Source of the DNA: Metabacillus niabensis
Lineage (GTDB): Bacteria > Bacillota > Bacilli > Bacillales > Bacillaceae
Direction: 5' to 3'
DNA length: 64,000 nt
Assembly (NCBI RefSeq): GCF_020524345.1
Contig: NZ_JAIVLH010000016.1
Location: forward strand, 1 to 64,000
Below are positions 44,172-52,823 of the stretch, piece by piece. The notes beneath the pieces were generated by a model that made no database searches, was not told where the DNA came from, and saw nothing but the letters and a program-made list of their open reading frames with translations. The translations under genes were made by a program, and so were the position numbers. Each line of letters begins with the position of its first letter. The stretch's first letter is position 1.

Positions 44172-45335
44172 ATGTTTTCAAAAGATAGAAATTATTTCGA
44201 TTATACACTTGTATTTTTCATTTTCCTTATTATGATTTGTAGCTGTGTGGCCATTTCAAGTGCTGAAAAATACGCTCAATACAGTGAAGATTTCATGATG
44301 AAACAGTTGATTTGGTTTGTTCTAGGTACGGTGATCGCTATGTTTATCTTTCTCTTTGATAGTGAACAAATTCAAAAGATCACCCCTTATCTTTATGGAT
44401 TAGGAGTGGTTTTGCTGCTCGGAATTCTCATTGCACCGGAATCAATTGCACCTTATCGCAATGGAGCAAAGTCGTGGTATATTGTACCTGGAATAGGTTC
44501 TATACAGCCTTCGGAATATATGAAAATATTTTTAATACTAATGCTTTCACATGTTATAAAAAAACACGATGAAAATGCCCCAAACCATCATATTAAGCAA
44601 GATTTTTTCCTTCTTTTAAAAATTGCGTTTGTTGCCTTAGTACCAATCTTATTAGTGTTGAAGCAAAATGATTTTGGCTCATCACTTGTGATGCTTGTCA
44701 TTACTTCAGGTATTGTTTTTGCTTCTGATATGAATTGGAGAATAATAATGGCATTTATAGGGATCGCCATAACTGGGATTGGTTTACTTGTTGTTTTATT
44801 TATATTTTATCCGGAGTTTCTATTGAACTTCTTTGGAGAATATCAGTTAAACAGAATATACTCATGGCTTGATCCGTTTGAAAACTCACAAGATATTGGA
44901 TATCAATTAAAACAATCGTTATTAGCGATTGGATCAGGTATGTTAGATGGAAAAGGGTATTTGAATAGTGAGGTCTATATACCAGAAGCCCATTCAGATT
45001 TCATTTTTACGATTGTGTCTGAGGAATTTGGTTTTTTTGGAGCAAGTATTGTTATTGCCCTTTATTTTTTGCTTGTATATAGATTAATAGTAATAGCAAT
45101 TTATTCAAGAGGAGATCTATTTAATACATTGATTTGTATTGGGGTTGCAACGTTATTTACATTTCATGTTTTCCAGAATATTGGGATGGTATCAGGACTC
45201 TTGCCCATTACGGGTATTCCTTTACTCCTACTTAGTTATGGAGGAAGCTCGGTCATGTCATGCATGATAGCATTAGGATTGGTGTTAAATATTTCTTTGA
45301 AGAAAAAAGATTACTTGTTTTCAAATGATGATTAG
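44172..45335 (+). CDS. RodA/FtsW/SpoVE family glycosyltransferase
   Basis: The 387-residue SEDS protein has about ten membrane helices. It shows the extracellular loop NGAKSWYIVPGIGSIQPSEYMKIF and LKQNDFGSSLVMLVIT, where the aspartate corresponds to the catalytic residue of peptidoglycan polymerases. EAHSDFIFTIVSEEFGFFGA and LLLLSYGGSSVMSCMIALGLVLNI are also typical. RodA-type enzymes polymerise lipid II with a partner PBP. No partner or mre gene is adjacent, so it may be an accessory rod or sporulation copy. The preceding site GGTGATG is weak. Confidence 0.85.
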   Translation: MFSKDRNYFDYTLVFFIFLIMICSCVAISSAEKYAQYSEDFMMKQLIWFVLGTVIAMFIFLFDSEQIQKITPYLYGLGVVLLLGILIAPESIAPYRNGAKSWYIVPGIGSIQPSEYMKIFLILMLSHVIKKHDENAPNHHIKQDFFLLLKIAFVALVPILLVLKQNDFGSSLVMLVITSGIVFASDMNWRIIMAFIGIAITGIGLLVVLFIFYPEFLLNFFGEYQLNRIYSWLDPFENSQDIGYQLKQSLLAIGSGMLDGKGYLNSEVYIPEAHSDFIFTIVSEEFGFFGASIVIALYFLLVYRLIVIAIYSRGDLFNTLICIGVATLFTFHVFQNIGMVSGLLPITGIPLLLLSYGGSSVMSCMIALGLVLNISLKKKDYLFSNDD

Positions 45336-45360
45336 TCTTTCAGGTATGTAGGAGGAAGTT

Positions 45361-45798
45361 ATGGATATAGTCGAGATTTTTAAAAACAAAAAGATACAAG
45401 CAAAAGAAATCCCTGCTTGGGGTGCCTATTTACGAAATCGTTGGGATGAGGAATTTGCAGCACATCTTACTCATCAGGAGAAAGAATCAATCTTTCTCTA
45501 CGATGATGGTGGTTTATGTGGTTACCTCTGGCATATTTTTAGTTATGAGAAAAAGAAATGCTTAGAGAAGGAAAAAGCGGAGAAAGCTTTTAATATGGAA
45601 CCCAAAAAATTCTGTTACCTGTTTTATCAACACTACGACCATGCTCTCCTTATTAAAAATGCCTCAGTTATAAAAGCAATGGATTTAATTGAAGAAGAAG
45701 ATGTATACATAGTAGACAAAGAGTTTACATGGACCTTTGTTGTAACACATGAAAAGGGCTGGTGTGGTCCTTATTTTACAAGGAAAGATAAAGAATAG
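45361..45798 (+). CDS. DUF4275-like protein
   Basis: The 145-residue soluble protein is rich in aromatic and charged residues (WGAYLRNRWDEEFAAHLTHQEKESIFLYDDGGLCGYLWHIFSYEKKKCL) and ends with TWTFVVTHEKGWCGPYFTRK. The pattern resembles the DUF4275 family of bacilli, which has no known role. It follows rodA by 25 bases with GGAGGAAG ahead of the ATG and may share its transcript. Confidence 0.6.
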   Translation: MDIVEIFKNKKIQAKEIPAWGAYLRNRWDEEFAAHLTHQEKESIFLYDDGGLCGYLWHIFSYEKKKCLEKEKAEKAFNMEPKKFCYLFYQHYDHALLIKNASVIKAMDLIEEEDVYIVDKEFTWTFVVTHEKGWCGPYFTRKDKE

Positions 45799-45808
45799 GT
45801 GGTCATTT

Positions 45809-46063
45809 ATGGAGCAGGTAAATAGTAAGTCAATAGCAGCCTTAACTTTAGGAATACTAGCAATTGTTATACCTTATATAGGTTTTATATTAGGTATAAT
45901 TAGTATCATTTTTTCATCAAAGGCATTATCTGAGATAAGAGCCCGCCATGAAAATGGATATGGACTTGCGATCGCAGGAAGAATTTGCAGTATAGTTGGG
46001 ATTGTTCTTCAGCTAATTATTTTGTTTTTAGTGTTTCTTGGCTTGTCAGCCATGTTTATGTAA
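45809..46063 (+). CDS. DUF4190-like small membrane protein
   Basis: The 84-residue protein has two membrane helices with glycine zippers (IAALTLGILAIVIPYIGFILGIISIIFSSKAL and GLAIAGRICSIVGIVLQLIILFLVF) joined by a short SEIRARHENGYG loop, the DUF4190 pattern. AGGTGG lies seven bases before ATG 45809; the longer frame overlaps the previous gene. The gap to that gene is ten bases. The role is unknown. Confidence 0.7.
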   Translation: MEQVNSKSIAALTLGILAIVIPYIGFILGIISIIFSSKALSEIRARHENGYGLAIAGRICSIVGIVLQLIILFLVFLGLSAMFM

Positions 46064-46075
46064 ATCAGTTACCTT

Positions 46076-46113
46076 AAAGGCATTTTCATTAATGATGAGA
46101 AGATGTCTTTTTT
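46076..46113 (+). terminator. Terminator of the rodA unit
   Basis: AAAGGCATTTTCAT and ATGAGAAGATGTCTTT form a stem with a few mismatches and G-U pairs, followed by TTT. Confidence 0.6.
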
Positions 46114-46140
46114 GTGCACTAGAAACCAGTTTTGGATGTT

Positions 46141-46162
46141 AGTGGAGAGCAATGGAACGGAC
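46141..46162. repeat. Dispersed 22-bp repeat, copy 2
   Basis: AGTGGAG-A-GCAATGGAACG-G-AC matches copy 1 at 8363-8384 at 20 of 22 positions. Here GGAACGGACCTGTTCC can fold into a short hairpin. Confidence 0.5.
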
Positions 46163-46214
46163 CTGTTCCTTACGTCACACAACGTTTATAAAATTTGCAT
46201 ATCAAGCTAAAAAC

Positions 46215-46263
46215 TTTACAAAAAAGATATGTTATCATATAGTTAGTTAGGGATACTAACTAT
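46215..46263 (+). promoter_or_regulatory. Promoter and operator of the marR-MFS operon
   Basis: TTTACA (46215-46220) and TATAGT (46238-46243) are 17 bases apart. A perfect inverted repeat, ATAGTTAGT with a seven-base spacer and ACTAACTAT (46239-46263), overlaps the -10 box, a typical MarR site. Confidence 0.7.
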
Positions 46264-46276
46264 TAAGGAGGCCAAT

Positions 46277-46693
46277 ATGAACTTATTTTCAACCATCTAC
46301 CGTTTTAATAAGTTGTATGTACTTCGTCTTCAAGAGATTTGTTCAGCAAATGGCATCACAGCCGTACAATGGCTTGTGTTGCAACATGTCTATAAAAATG
46401 AAGGCTGTACTAGTATGGATATTGTCAAAGAATGGTCAGTTGAAAAACCAACTGTATCTTCATTAGTCCGTAAGTTAAACGAACAAGGTTTACTAGAATT
46501 CACAAGTGGTGAAGATAAACGACAAAAATACTTATCACTATCTGACGAAGGTCATTCTCTATGCCAAAAAGTATCAGAAAAAGTGATGCAGCTTCAATCA
46601 TTCGTCACAGAGCCGTTCCCGGATGAAATGATCAAAGAATGGACAGAACAGGTAATGGTGTTGGAGGAGCGATTAAAGAAATATGAAGGATAA
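46277..46693 (+). CDS. MarR family regulator
   Basis: The 138-residue winged-helix protein has VQWLVLQHVYKNEGCTSMDIVKEWSVEKPTVSSLVRKLNEQGLLEF and the wing SGEDKRQKYLSLSDEGHSL. Helices at both ends make the dimer. It is the first gene of an operon with an MFS exporter that overlaps its end by 11 bases, and a 9-bp inverted repeat covers its own -10 box. It probably represses both genes until a toxic ligand binds. AAGGAGG precedes the ATG. Confidence 0.85.
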   Translation: MNLFSTIYRFNKLYVLRLQEICSANGITAVQWLVLQHVYKNEGCTSMDIVKEWSVEKPTVSSLVRKLNEQGLLEFTSGEDKRQKYLSLSDEGHSLCQKVSEKVMQLQSFVTEPFPDEMIKEWTEQVMVLEERLKKYEG

Positions 46694-47861
46694 GATATGG
46701 TCAAGAAATTTTATTGTGATCTCATTAATTAATTTTTTATCGATTTTAATGTTTTACTTATTAATCGTAACAATTGCCAGCTATGCAATTGAAACCTATC
46801 ATGTATCAACAAGTATTGCAGGTCTGGTTTCAAGTATTTATGTAATTGGAGCATTGGTGGGAAGGCTTTTTACAGGACGATTCATCGGCAAATTGGGTCC
46901 ATCAAAAATATTGACGATGGGTGTTATATTATTTTTCATTAGTGCATGTTTGTACTTTATTGAAATCAATATTGGATTTTTATTATTTAACCGTTTTATC
47001 CAGGGGATTTTTGTTGGAATAATAGGAACGGCCGCAGGAACGATTATTGCCTCGATCCTCCCTGCTTCCAGAAAAGGGGAAGGGATTGGATATTACAGTT
47101 TAAGCGTTATTCTTGCAACAGCAATTGGACCGTTTATCGGAATATTTTTAATGAAATTCCAGAATGGGAATACGTATATTTTTGGACTTAATGTATTATT
47201 ATCAGCTATTATGATTCTCGCATTAGTTTTTATGAAATTAGATTCAGCTATGTTTCGTACAGGTGAGCAGAAAGAAACAAACGAATCATTTATTGCAAAA
47301 TTCATGGAACCTAAGTCGATACCAATTTCTTTTATTGCCCTATTAATAGGCTTTGCTTATTCAGGAGTTATGTCGTTTTTATCTTTCTTTGCAGAAGAAA
47401 TTCATTTAGTTGATGCGGCAAGCTTTTTCTTCATCGTATATGCCGTAGCGACAATTTTAACACGTCCTTTTACCGGACGTTTAATGGATCGAAAAGGGCC
47501 TAATATCATTGTCTATCCTTGTTTCATACTATTTGCCGTAGGTATGTATATGTTTAGTGATGCCAGCAGCAGTTGGATGCTATTAGTTGCTGCGGCTTTA
47601 ATCGGTCTTGGATTCGGTAACTTTAATTCTATTGCACAAACGATTGCGGTTAAAGTAACAGAGCCCCATCGTTTCGGATTTGCGACATCAACATACTTTA
47701 TTTTTTATGATATAGGTCTTGGATTAGGTCCATATTTATTAGGGTTACTCATTCCTTTTGTCGGGTATCGCGCCATTTTCCTATGGATGCTGCCGGTTAT
47801 TTTAGTATGTATTCCTCTATATTATGTCTTACATGGGCGAAAAGCGAAATTATATATTTAA
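46683..47861 (+). CDS. Major facilitator superfamily exporter
   Basis: The 392-residue protein has twelve membrane helices. The loop 2-3 motif VGRLFTGRFIGKLGPSKIL and its repeat in the second half, RPFTGRLMDRKGPNIIVY, identify MFS drug-proton antiporters. Translation starts inside the marR gene, so the two are coupled. MarR pairing points to export of an aromatic compound or antibiotic. The substrate is unknown. The C-terminus is short and lysine-rich. Confidence 0.85.
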   Translation: MKDKIWSRNFIVISLINFLSILMFYLLIVTIASYAIETYHVSTSIAGLVSSIYVIGALVGRLFTGRFIGKLGPSKILTMGVILFFISACLYFIEINIGFLLFNRFIQGIFVGIIGTAAGTIIASILPASRKGEGIGYYSLSVILATAIGPFIGIFLMKFQNGNTYIFGLNVLLSAIMILALVFMKLDSAMFRTGEQKETNESFIAKFMEPKSIPISFIALLIGFAYSGVMSFLSFFAEEIHLVDAASFFFIVYAVATILTRPFTGRLMDRKGPNIIVYPCFILFAVGMYMFSDASSSWMLLVAAALIGLGFGNFNSIAQTIAVKVTEPHRFGFATSTYFIFYDIGLGLGPYLLGLLIPFVGYRAIFLWMLPVILVCIPLYYVLHGRKAKLYI

Positions 47862-47885
47862 TGGAATAAGAATAGGAATTCAACG

Positions 47886-47918
47886 GATGATTGTTCACTA
47901 TGAGCAGTCATCTTTTTT
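47886..47918 (+). terminator. Terminator of the marR-MFS operon
   Basis: GATGATTGTTCA pairs with TGAGCAGTCATC across a CTA loop, followed by TTTTTTAT. Confidence 0.78.
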
Positions 47919-47970
47919 ATACTATCAGAAAGTATAAAAATTTTATGGATGATAGTATAAGAAAAGACAT

Positions 47971-47999
47971 CGACTTCCGCCATTCTTGGCGGTAAGTCG
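47971..47999. other. Strong hairpin without a T-run
   Basis: CGACTTCCGCCA pairs with TGGCGG-T-AAGTCG across a TTCT loop with one bulge. It lies about 80 bases before the YcdB-type gene and is followed by CGTTTCTC, so it looks like a leader structure rather than a terminator. Confidence 0.45.
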
Positions 48000-48082
48000 C
48001 GTTTCTCTAATTTAATTGAAACTTTTAACAGGCAAAATTCGTAAGACAGGAAGTGGAAAATTTTATGTGAATGGAGAAGCCC

Positions 48083-49576
48083 ATGAATAACATAATTGAA
48101 CAACTAAACCCCTATTTACCTTCTAAAGCTATTGCTAGAGTATCAGAATATGAAGAAATGACTTATGACATCATTGATGAAGAAACCGACGAAGAGATTG
48201 GATCTTATTCAGTTAATGAACATGGTGAGCTTGTGAGTTTTTCTCTTTTTGATGAAACGACACAAGGCGATGTCGTAAAGGGTGAAATTGCAGGTATTGC
48301 TGAAAAGTTTCTCAAAACCTTTCATCCAACAAAGAAAGAGTACGAGCTTTCAGCGATTTTGGATTTAGAAAATCCATACATGGTTGTCTATGAAAAAAGA
48401 GATGAAACCTATGGATTGTTTTTGCATAGTATGGGATTCGTCGTTTCCGTTTCAACAGCCGGACAAGTAACCCAATTTCATTTTACAGAGGAAGAGTACG
48501 AGATTCAAAACGATGATCAAGTTATAACAAAGGAAGAGGCCTTAGAGCAATACATAGATCAGCTCGACTTTGCACTTGTCATCGAACATTATGATCATGA
48601 AGTTTATAAAAATGGAGATTCAAAATATCATTTATCATACAGTTTAATTGAGCATGTAACAGATATACCTGTAGATGGCTCTGAGCCTTTTAGTATTCTA
48701 GAGGAAAATATCGGTGAGTCTAAAATTCCTTTACAGGAACCTTCGAATAAGAGTGTATATGAGTTAGTCGGCATCACACCTGAATGTAAACTTATAGATG
48801 TCTTAAAAGAAGAAGGGAAGAAAACGGAACTATGGACAAAGCTGGAGTCAATTGATTCAAGTTCTTTTGAAATGGATGAACCTGATAATCATGTTGTAAA
48901 GCTTACATTTGATGAAAAAACAGGGGATCTTCTTGGAGTTATAAGTGGAGAAGAATCTGAAAATGATGGAGAAGAAATTAGCTTGGAGGATGCTAAGAAA
49001 AAGGCAATAGATTTTATGTTTAACCTATTCCCAAATACGAATGAGAGATTCCGCTTAGAAGTTCTTGAGGAATTCGATGATGAGGAAGAGTTTGAAGATG
49101 ACGAAGTGGATGAGGAATACGAAGGCGAATCTGATCTAGAAGAGGAATTTGAAGGTGATTTGGACATGGAAGACGAAGATGTGGATGAGGAAGAATATAT
49201 CGAACATGAACAAACCTACACATTCTATTTCCATCTCTATCATCAGGGCATTAGAGTCGATCAGCATGTATCCACCTTGGACATAGGAAAATTTACCGGG
49301 AAAATCACAAACTTTGACTTGGATATTCCAGCTCCAGAGTTATACACACATCTTCTAACAAGCTCAAAGATTTCATATGATGAAGCAAAGGAAATTTATA
49401 AAAATCAGCTTGAAATGGAGCTGGTCTTTACTCGTGAGTATGATGAAAATGAAAAAGCGATTTATAAGTTAAGCTATTCACCATCATTCCCGACGACGGT
49501 TGGCCACGTAAGAGCCATTGATGCAATGACAGGAGAAGCTATGTTTGTGGATGTTGGTGATGCGACTTTTTTGTAG
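48083..49576 (+). CDS. YcdB/YcdC-type acidic protein
   Basis: The 497-residue protein has no signal peptide and repeats the YcdB/PepSY-like pattern twice: a segment with ITKEEALEQYIDQLDFALV and a later ISLEDAKKKAIDFMFNLFPNTNERFRLE. Between the domains is a very acidic stretch (about 325-375) of glutamate and aspartate with few other residues. GGAG lies six bases before ATG 48083; an ATG at 48071 is possible. Such proteins often occur outside the cell in bacilli, but here the lack of a signal suggests the cytosol. The function is unknown. Confidence 0.65.
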   Translation: MNNIIEQLNPYLPSKAIARVSEYEEMTYDIIDEETDEEIGSYSVNEHGELVSFSLFDETTQGDVVKGEIAGIAEKFLKTFHPTKKEYELSAILDLENPYMVVYEKRDETYGLFLHSMGFVVSVSTAGQVTQFHFTEEEYEIQNDDQVITKEEALEQYIDQLDFALVIEHYDHEVYKNGDSKYHLSYSLIEHVTDIPVDGSEPFSILEENIGESKIPLQEPSNKSVYELVGITPECKLIDVLKEEGKKTELWTKLESIDSSSFEMDEPDNHVVKLTFDEKTGDLLGVISGEESENDGEEISLEDAKKKAIDFMFNLFPNTNERFRLEVLEEFDDEEEFEDDEVDEEYEGESDLEEEFEGDLDMEDEDVDEEEYIEHEQTYTFYFHLYHQGIRVDQHVSTLDIGKFTGKITNFDLDIPAPELYTHLLTSSKISYDEAKEIYKNQLEMELVFTREYDENEKAIYKLSYSPSFPTTVGHVRAIDAMTGEAMFVDVGDATFL

Positions 49577-49600
49577 AATATAGATATAAGGGGAAAAGTG

Positions 49601-50362
49601 ATGAATAAAGATCTTCAATTTTCAAAATTAATACAAGATGGAAGTGAGTCTTTTTCAGGATGGGATTTTTCATATATAACGGACACAGACCGTGTGAAAA
49701 GTGATTTACTTTCATGGTCTTACGGGAGTATGGCAAAGCATTTAATCGGGGCTGCTAGTTCAATGTTGGATATGGGAACTGGTGGAGGCGAATTTTTATC
49801 TTTGCTGAGACCATTTCCTAGAACAATTTTCGCAACTGAGGGTTACAAGCCTAATGTAAAAATCGCGAAAAAACGTTTAGAACCTTTGGGGGTAAAGGTG
49901 GTAGCTATTGAAGATGACAACAGCCTGCCCTTTGCTAATGATCAATTCGATCTACTATTAAACAAACATGAATCATATTCCCCGAAAGAAGTTAGAAGAG
50001 TGGTGAGTACAAATGGTGTGTTTTTAACACAACAAGTTGGGGGTACAGATTGTTTGGGGATCAACGAAGGATTAGAGGCACCTTACAACCATGAGTTTGA
50101 AAACTGGAATGTAATGACTGCAAAGGAAGAGCTTGAGAACAGTGGATTTGAAATATTGTTTAGTAAAGAGGAATACCCGATTCAGCGTTTTTATGATGTT
50201 GGAGCACTTGTTTACTACTTAAAGGCAATACCCTGGCAAATACCGGATTTTGATGTATTAACATATGAAAAGAGATTATTAGATATTCACAAGTCTATTC
50301 AAACAAACGGTTTCTTTGATGTGAAACAACATCGTTTTATTTTAAAAGCCAGAGCTACTTAA
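49601..50362 (+). CDS. Class I SAM-dependent methyltransferase
   Basis: The 253-residue enzyme has the Rossmann-fold SAM motif SSMLDMGTGGGEFLSLL (about 57-73), FATEGYKPNVKIAKKRL (acidic end of strand 2), and DDNSLPFANDQFDLLLNKH (motif IV). The C-terminal half gives substrate specificity and is not recognisable. AAGGGG lies seven bases before ATG 49601. It is followed by an unrelated gene at 22 bases and probably forms one unit with it. Confidence 0.8.
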   Translation: MNKDLQFSKLIQDGSESFSGWDFSYITDTDRVKSDLLSWSYGSMAKHLIGAASSMLDMGTGGGEFLSLLRPFPRTIFATEGYKPNVKIAKKRLEPLGVKVVAIEDDNSLPFANDQFDLLLNKHESYSPKEVRRVVSTNGVFLTQQVGGTDCLGINEGLEAPYNHEFENWNVMTAKEELENSGFEILFSKEEYPIQRFYDVGALVYYLKAIPWQIPDFDVLTYEKRLLDIHKSIQTNGFFDVKQHRFILKARAT

Positions 50363-50384
50363 ATTTTGAAAAGAAGGTGTTCAT

Positions 50385-51152
50385 ATGCAACCAACACAAA
50401 GTATTCTTTCAACTTGGGATAAGTTTCAGGATTTTCCGATGGAAACATTAACAAAAGTTTGGTATAACGCTAAAGGACTTGATAAGAAGCAACGGGATGT
50501 ATCTCTTATGCGGGAGCATCGCCATGAGTATGGAATAACAGGCAATTGCTTTGATCTGGCTCTTTGGCTACTGGATGAATTTAAAAGAGATGGTGTTGAA
50601 GCATATCCAATTGGTCATGATATAAATTCTGAACATGCACATGTGGCAGTGATCGCAGTCAATGAGCATGGTAACCGATATTTTTGTGATTTAGGTGATC
50701 AATGGCTTTGTCCTATTTTAATTGATACAAATAGCCAGGATTATACGAATGAAAAAGTAGAAGGCTTTTTTCCGGCAGCAAAGGTACAAGTTCAAGAGAA
50801 ATATCATCATCTTCAAATTCATTACCATCGACCAAATGGCAAGGTTTCATCACAAATGTTTCAGACAGTGCCAATAGATATTCCTTCCTTCTTAAAAGCA
50901 GCGGAGTATTGTCAAAATCTCATTCATCCTAACCCTTTGCTTGAATGTAGAATACCTCTTAAATCTGAAACTGCTCATTGGGAATTTTACAATTGGGAAA
51001 GCTTTTTAAGTACAACTGAAGGCTTAGAAGAAGAGCCTAAATTAACTGGAATAGAAGAGTGGGTAGAAAAAATTCATCAAAAGACAGGATATCATAAGGG
51101 TTTTTTGTTTGATGCATTGAACAGGTATAGGGATATACAAAGTAAACTTTAA
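50385..51152 (+). CDS. Uncharacterised protein with a possible Cys-His-Asp triad
   Basis: The 255-residue soluble protein has GNCFDLALWLLDEF (Cys near 55), EHAHVAVIAVN (His near 87) and RYFCDLGDQW (Asp near 105), spaced like the triad of arylamine N-acetyltransferases and transglutaminase-like enzymes. The rest is not recognised. No acetyltransferase RGGxCxE motif is present, so any such link is distant. It follows the methyltransferase gene at 22 bases and ends at a terminator. Confidence 0.6.
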   Translation: MQPTQSILSTWDKFQDFPMETLTKVWYNAKGLDKKQRDVSLMREHRHEYGITGNCFDLALWLLDEFKRDGVEAYPIGHDINSEHAHVAVIAVNEHGNRYFCDLGDQWLCPILIDTNSQDYTNEKVEGFFPAAKVQVQEKYHHLQIHYHRPNGKVSSQMFQTVPIDIPSFLKAAEYCQNLIHPNPLLECRIPLKSETAHWEFYNWESFLSTTEGLEEEPKLTGIEEWVEKIHQKTGYHKGFLFDALNRYRDIQSKL

Positions 51153-51186
51153 ATAACGGTCTAAATTGATAATTGAGTATCTTTTT

Positions 51187-51215
51187 AAGCTTATAGGATC
51201 CCCTATAGGCTTTTT
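51187..51215 (+). terminator. Terminator of the methyltransferase unit
   Basis: AAGCTTATAGG pairs with CCTATAGGCTT (one G-U pair) across an ATCC loop, followed by TTT. Confidence 0.75.
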
Positions 51216-51246
51216 AGTATCTGTAGTCATAGATAGTAAAATCTTC

Positions 51247-51267
51247 ATGAACAAAATGTTCAAAAAG
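51247..51267. promoter_or_regulatory. TGAACAAAA motif, copy A, upstream of citM
   Basis: ATGAACAAAATGTTCAAAAAG lies 157 bases before citM. It matches copies B (56115-56137) and C (57630-57651). It may be the CitT binding site. Confidence 0.4.
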
Positions 51268-51394
51268 AATAAAAGAGACAAAAAGAATAATACATTCATA
51301 TAGTTTTTTAAGTCTAAATAATACGTAATATTTACGCTTAGTAGCCCTTCCTTTATAGTTGAAATAACATTTTAATTATTCTAACAATTAACTT

Positions 51395-51408
51395 TGTAAG
51401 CGTGTTCA
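51395..51408. promoter_or_regulatory. cre (CcpA) site of citM
   Basis: TGTAAGCGTGTTCA matches the catabolite-response consensus at 13 of 14 positions. It lies 15 bases before the citM start. In B. subtilis citM is known to be under CcpA repression. Confidence 0.65.
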
Positions 51409-51423
51409 ATAAAGGGGGCTATT

Positions 51424-52734
51424 ATGTTAGCGATATTAGGTTTTCTCATGGTGTTTGTATTTATGTTTCTGATTATGACAGGAAGGCTATCTGCATTAAT
51501 TGCATTGATCATTATTCCTGTATTGTTTGCGATTATAGGCGGGTTTGGGGCTGATTTGGGTCCTATGTTAATCGACGGAATTAATCAGTTAGCTCCAACC
51601 GGCGTAATGCTAATGTTTGCTATTTTGTATTTTGGTATAATGATAGATGCGGGTTTATTTGATCCTGTTGTAGGAACCATCTTAAAGGCCGTAAAAGGAG
51701 ACCCGATGAAAATCGTTGTTGGAACGGCTGTCCTTGCATTAGTTGTGTCACTTGATGGAGATGGGACGACTACTTATATGATTACCATTTCGGCAATGCT
51801 TCCTCTTTATCAGAGGTTAAAAATGAATCCGTTAATTCTTCCATGTGTTGCGATCATGGGTGTTGGAGTAACAAATCTAACACCATGGGGTGGTCCAACG
51901 GCTAGAGCTGTAAGCGCATTAAGTCTTGATATGTCTGATGTGTTTGTACCTTTGATCCCGGCAATGGTTGGTGGGGCACTGTGGGTTATTTTTGTTGCCT
52001 ATTTATTTGGTATAAAAGAAAGAAAAAGAGTAGGTATCCTGGAACTGGATAAGCTGCCGGGTCACCAAAGCTCACCATTTACTCAACATGCAGCAACATT
52101 GGAGGTACCGAGTGAAAAAAGGCCAAAGCTGATTTGGGTAAACTTTGCTTTGACAGTTCTCCTTCTCATCGGACTTATTTTAGGTGTGATGCCATTGCCT
52201 GCTTTATTTATGATCGGATTTGCAATTGCTATCGTGATCAACTATCCTAATTTAGATGAACAAAAAGAACGAATTAAAGCACATGCCGGCAATGTTTTAG
52301 CTGTAGTGTCTCTTGTTTTCGCAGCTGGTGCATTTACAGGTATCCTGTCAGGAACGGAAATGGTCGATGCGATGGCAAATAGTTTAGTTGCATTAATACC
52401 GGATGCTTTAGGTTCTTATCTTCCAATTATCACTGCTTTAACAAGTATGCCATTTACTTTTTTTATGTCCAATGATGCGTATTACTTTGGTATGCTTCCG
52501 ATCATCGCTGAAGCAGCAACAGCCTATGGAATCAACCCGGTTGAGATTGCCAGAGCATCCTTATTAGGTCAGCCGGTCCACTTATTAAGCCCGTTAGTTG
52601 CTTCAACATATTTACTTGTAGGAATGTCAAAGGTCGAATTTGGTGACTTTCAAAAATTCACAATTAAGTGGACAGTTGGTACGTCTCTTGTCATGTTAGT
52701 TGTATCTATACTAATTGGAGTCATTTCCATATAA
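51424..52734 (+). CDS. citM: CitMHS family metal-citrate symporter
   Basis: The 436-residue protein with about 12 membrane helices matches the CitM/CitH family: PTGVMLMFAILYFGIMIDAGLFDPVV, LDGDGTTTYMITISAMLPLY, GVTNLTPWGGPTARAVSAL and PFTFFMSNDAYYFGMLPIIAEAA. CitM takes up magnesium-citrate, CitH calcium-citrate, with protons. The citST genes encoded next match the B. subtilis citM locus. AAAGGGGG precedes the ATG, and a cre site sits just upstream, so expression should be blocked by glucose and turned on by CitT. Confidence 0.88.
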   Translation: MLAILGFLMVFVFMFLIMTGRLSALIALIIIPVLFAIIGGFGADLGPMLIDGINQLAPTGVMLMFAILYFGIMIDAGLFDPVVGTILKAVKGDPMKIVVGTAVLALVVSLDGDGTTTYMITISAMLPLYQRLKMNPLILPCVAIMGVGVTNLTPWGGPTARAVSALSLDMSDVFVPLIPAMVGGALWVIFVAYLFGIKERKRVGILELDKLPGHQSSPFTQHAATLEVPSEKRPKLIWVNFALTVLLLIGLILGVMPLPALFMIGFAIAIVINYPNLDEQKERIKAHAGNVLAVVSLVFAAGAFTGILSGTEMVDAMANSLVALIPDALGSYLPIITALTSMPFTFFMSNDAYYFGMLPIIAEAATAYGINPVEIARASLLGQPVHLLSPLVASTYLLVGMSKVEFGDFQKFTIKWTVGTSLVMLVVSILIGVISI

Positions 52735-52754
52735 TATATAAATAATTACTTGAG

Positions 52755-52795
52755 GGGTTTGGCTCATAATACGGAGTCTGACCCTTTGCTCTTTT
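52755..52795 (+). terminator. Terminator or attenuator between citM and citS
   Basis: GGGTTTGGCTC pairs with GAGTCTGACCC (one mismatch, G-U pairs) across an 8-base loop, followed by TTTGCTCTTTT. It sits 30 bases before the kinase gene, so it could limit readthrough from citM. Confidence 0.55.
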
Positions 52796-52823
52796 AGACA
52801 ACATCAAAAAAAGGTTGCGAAAG

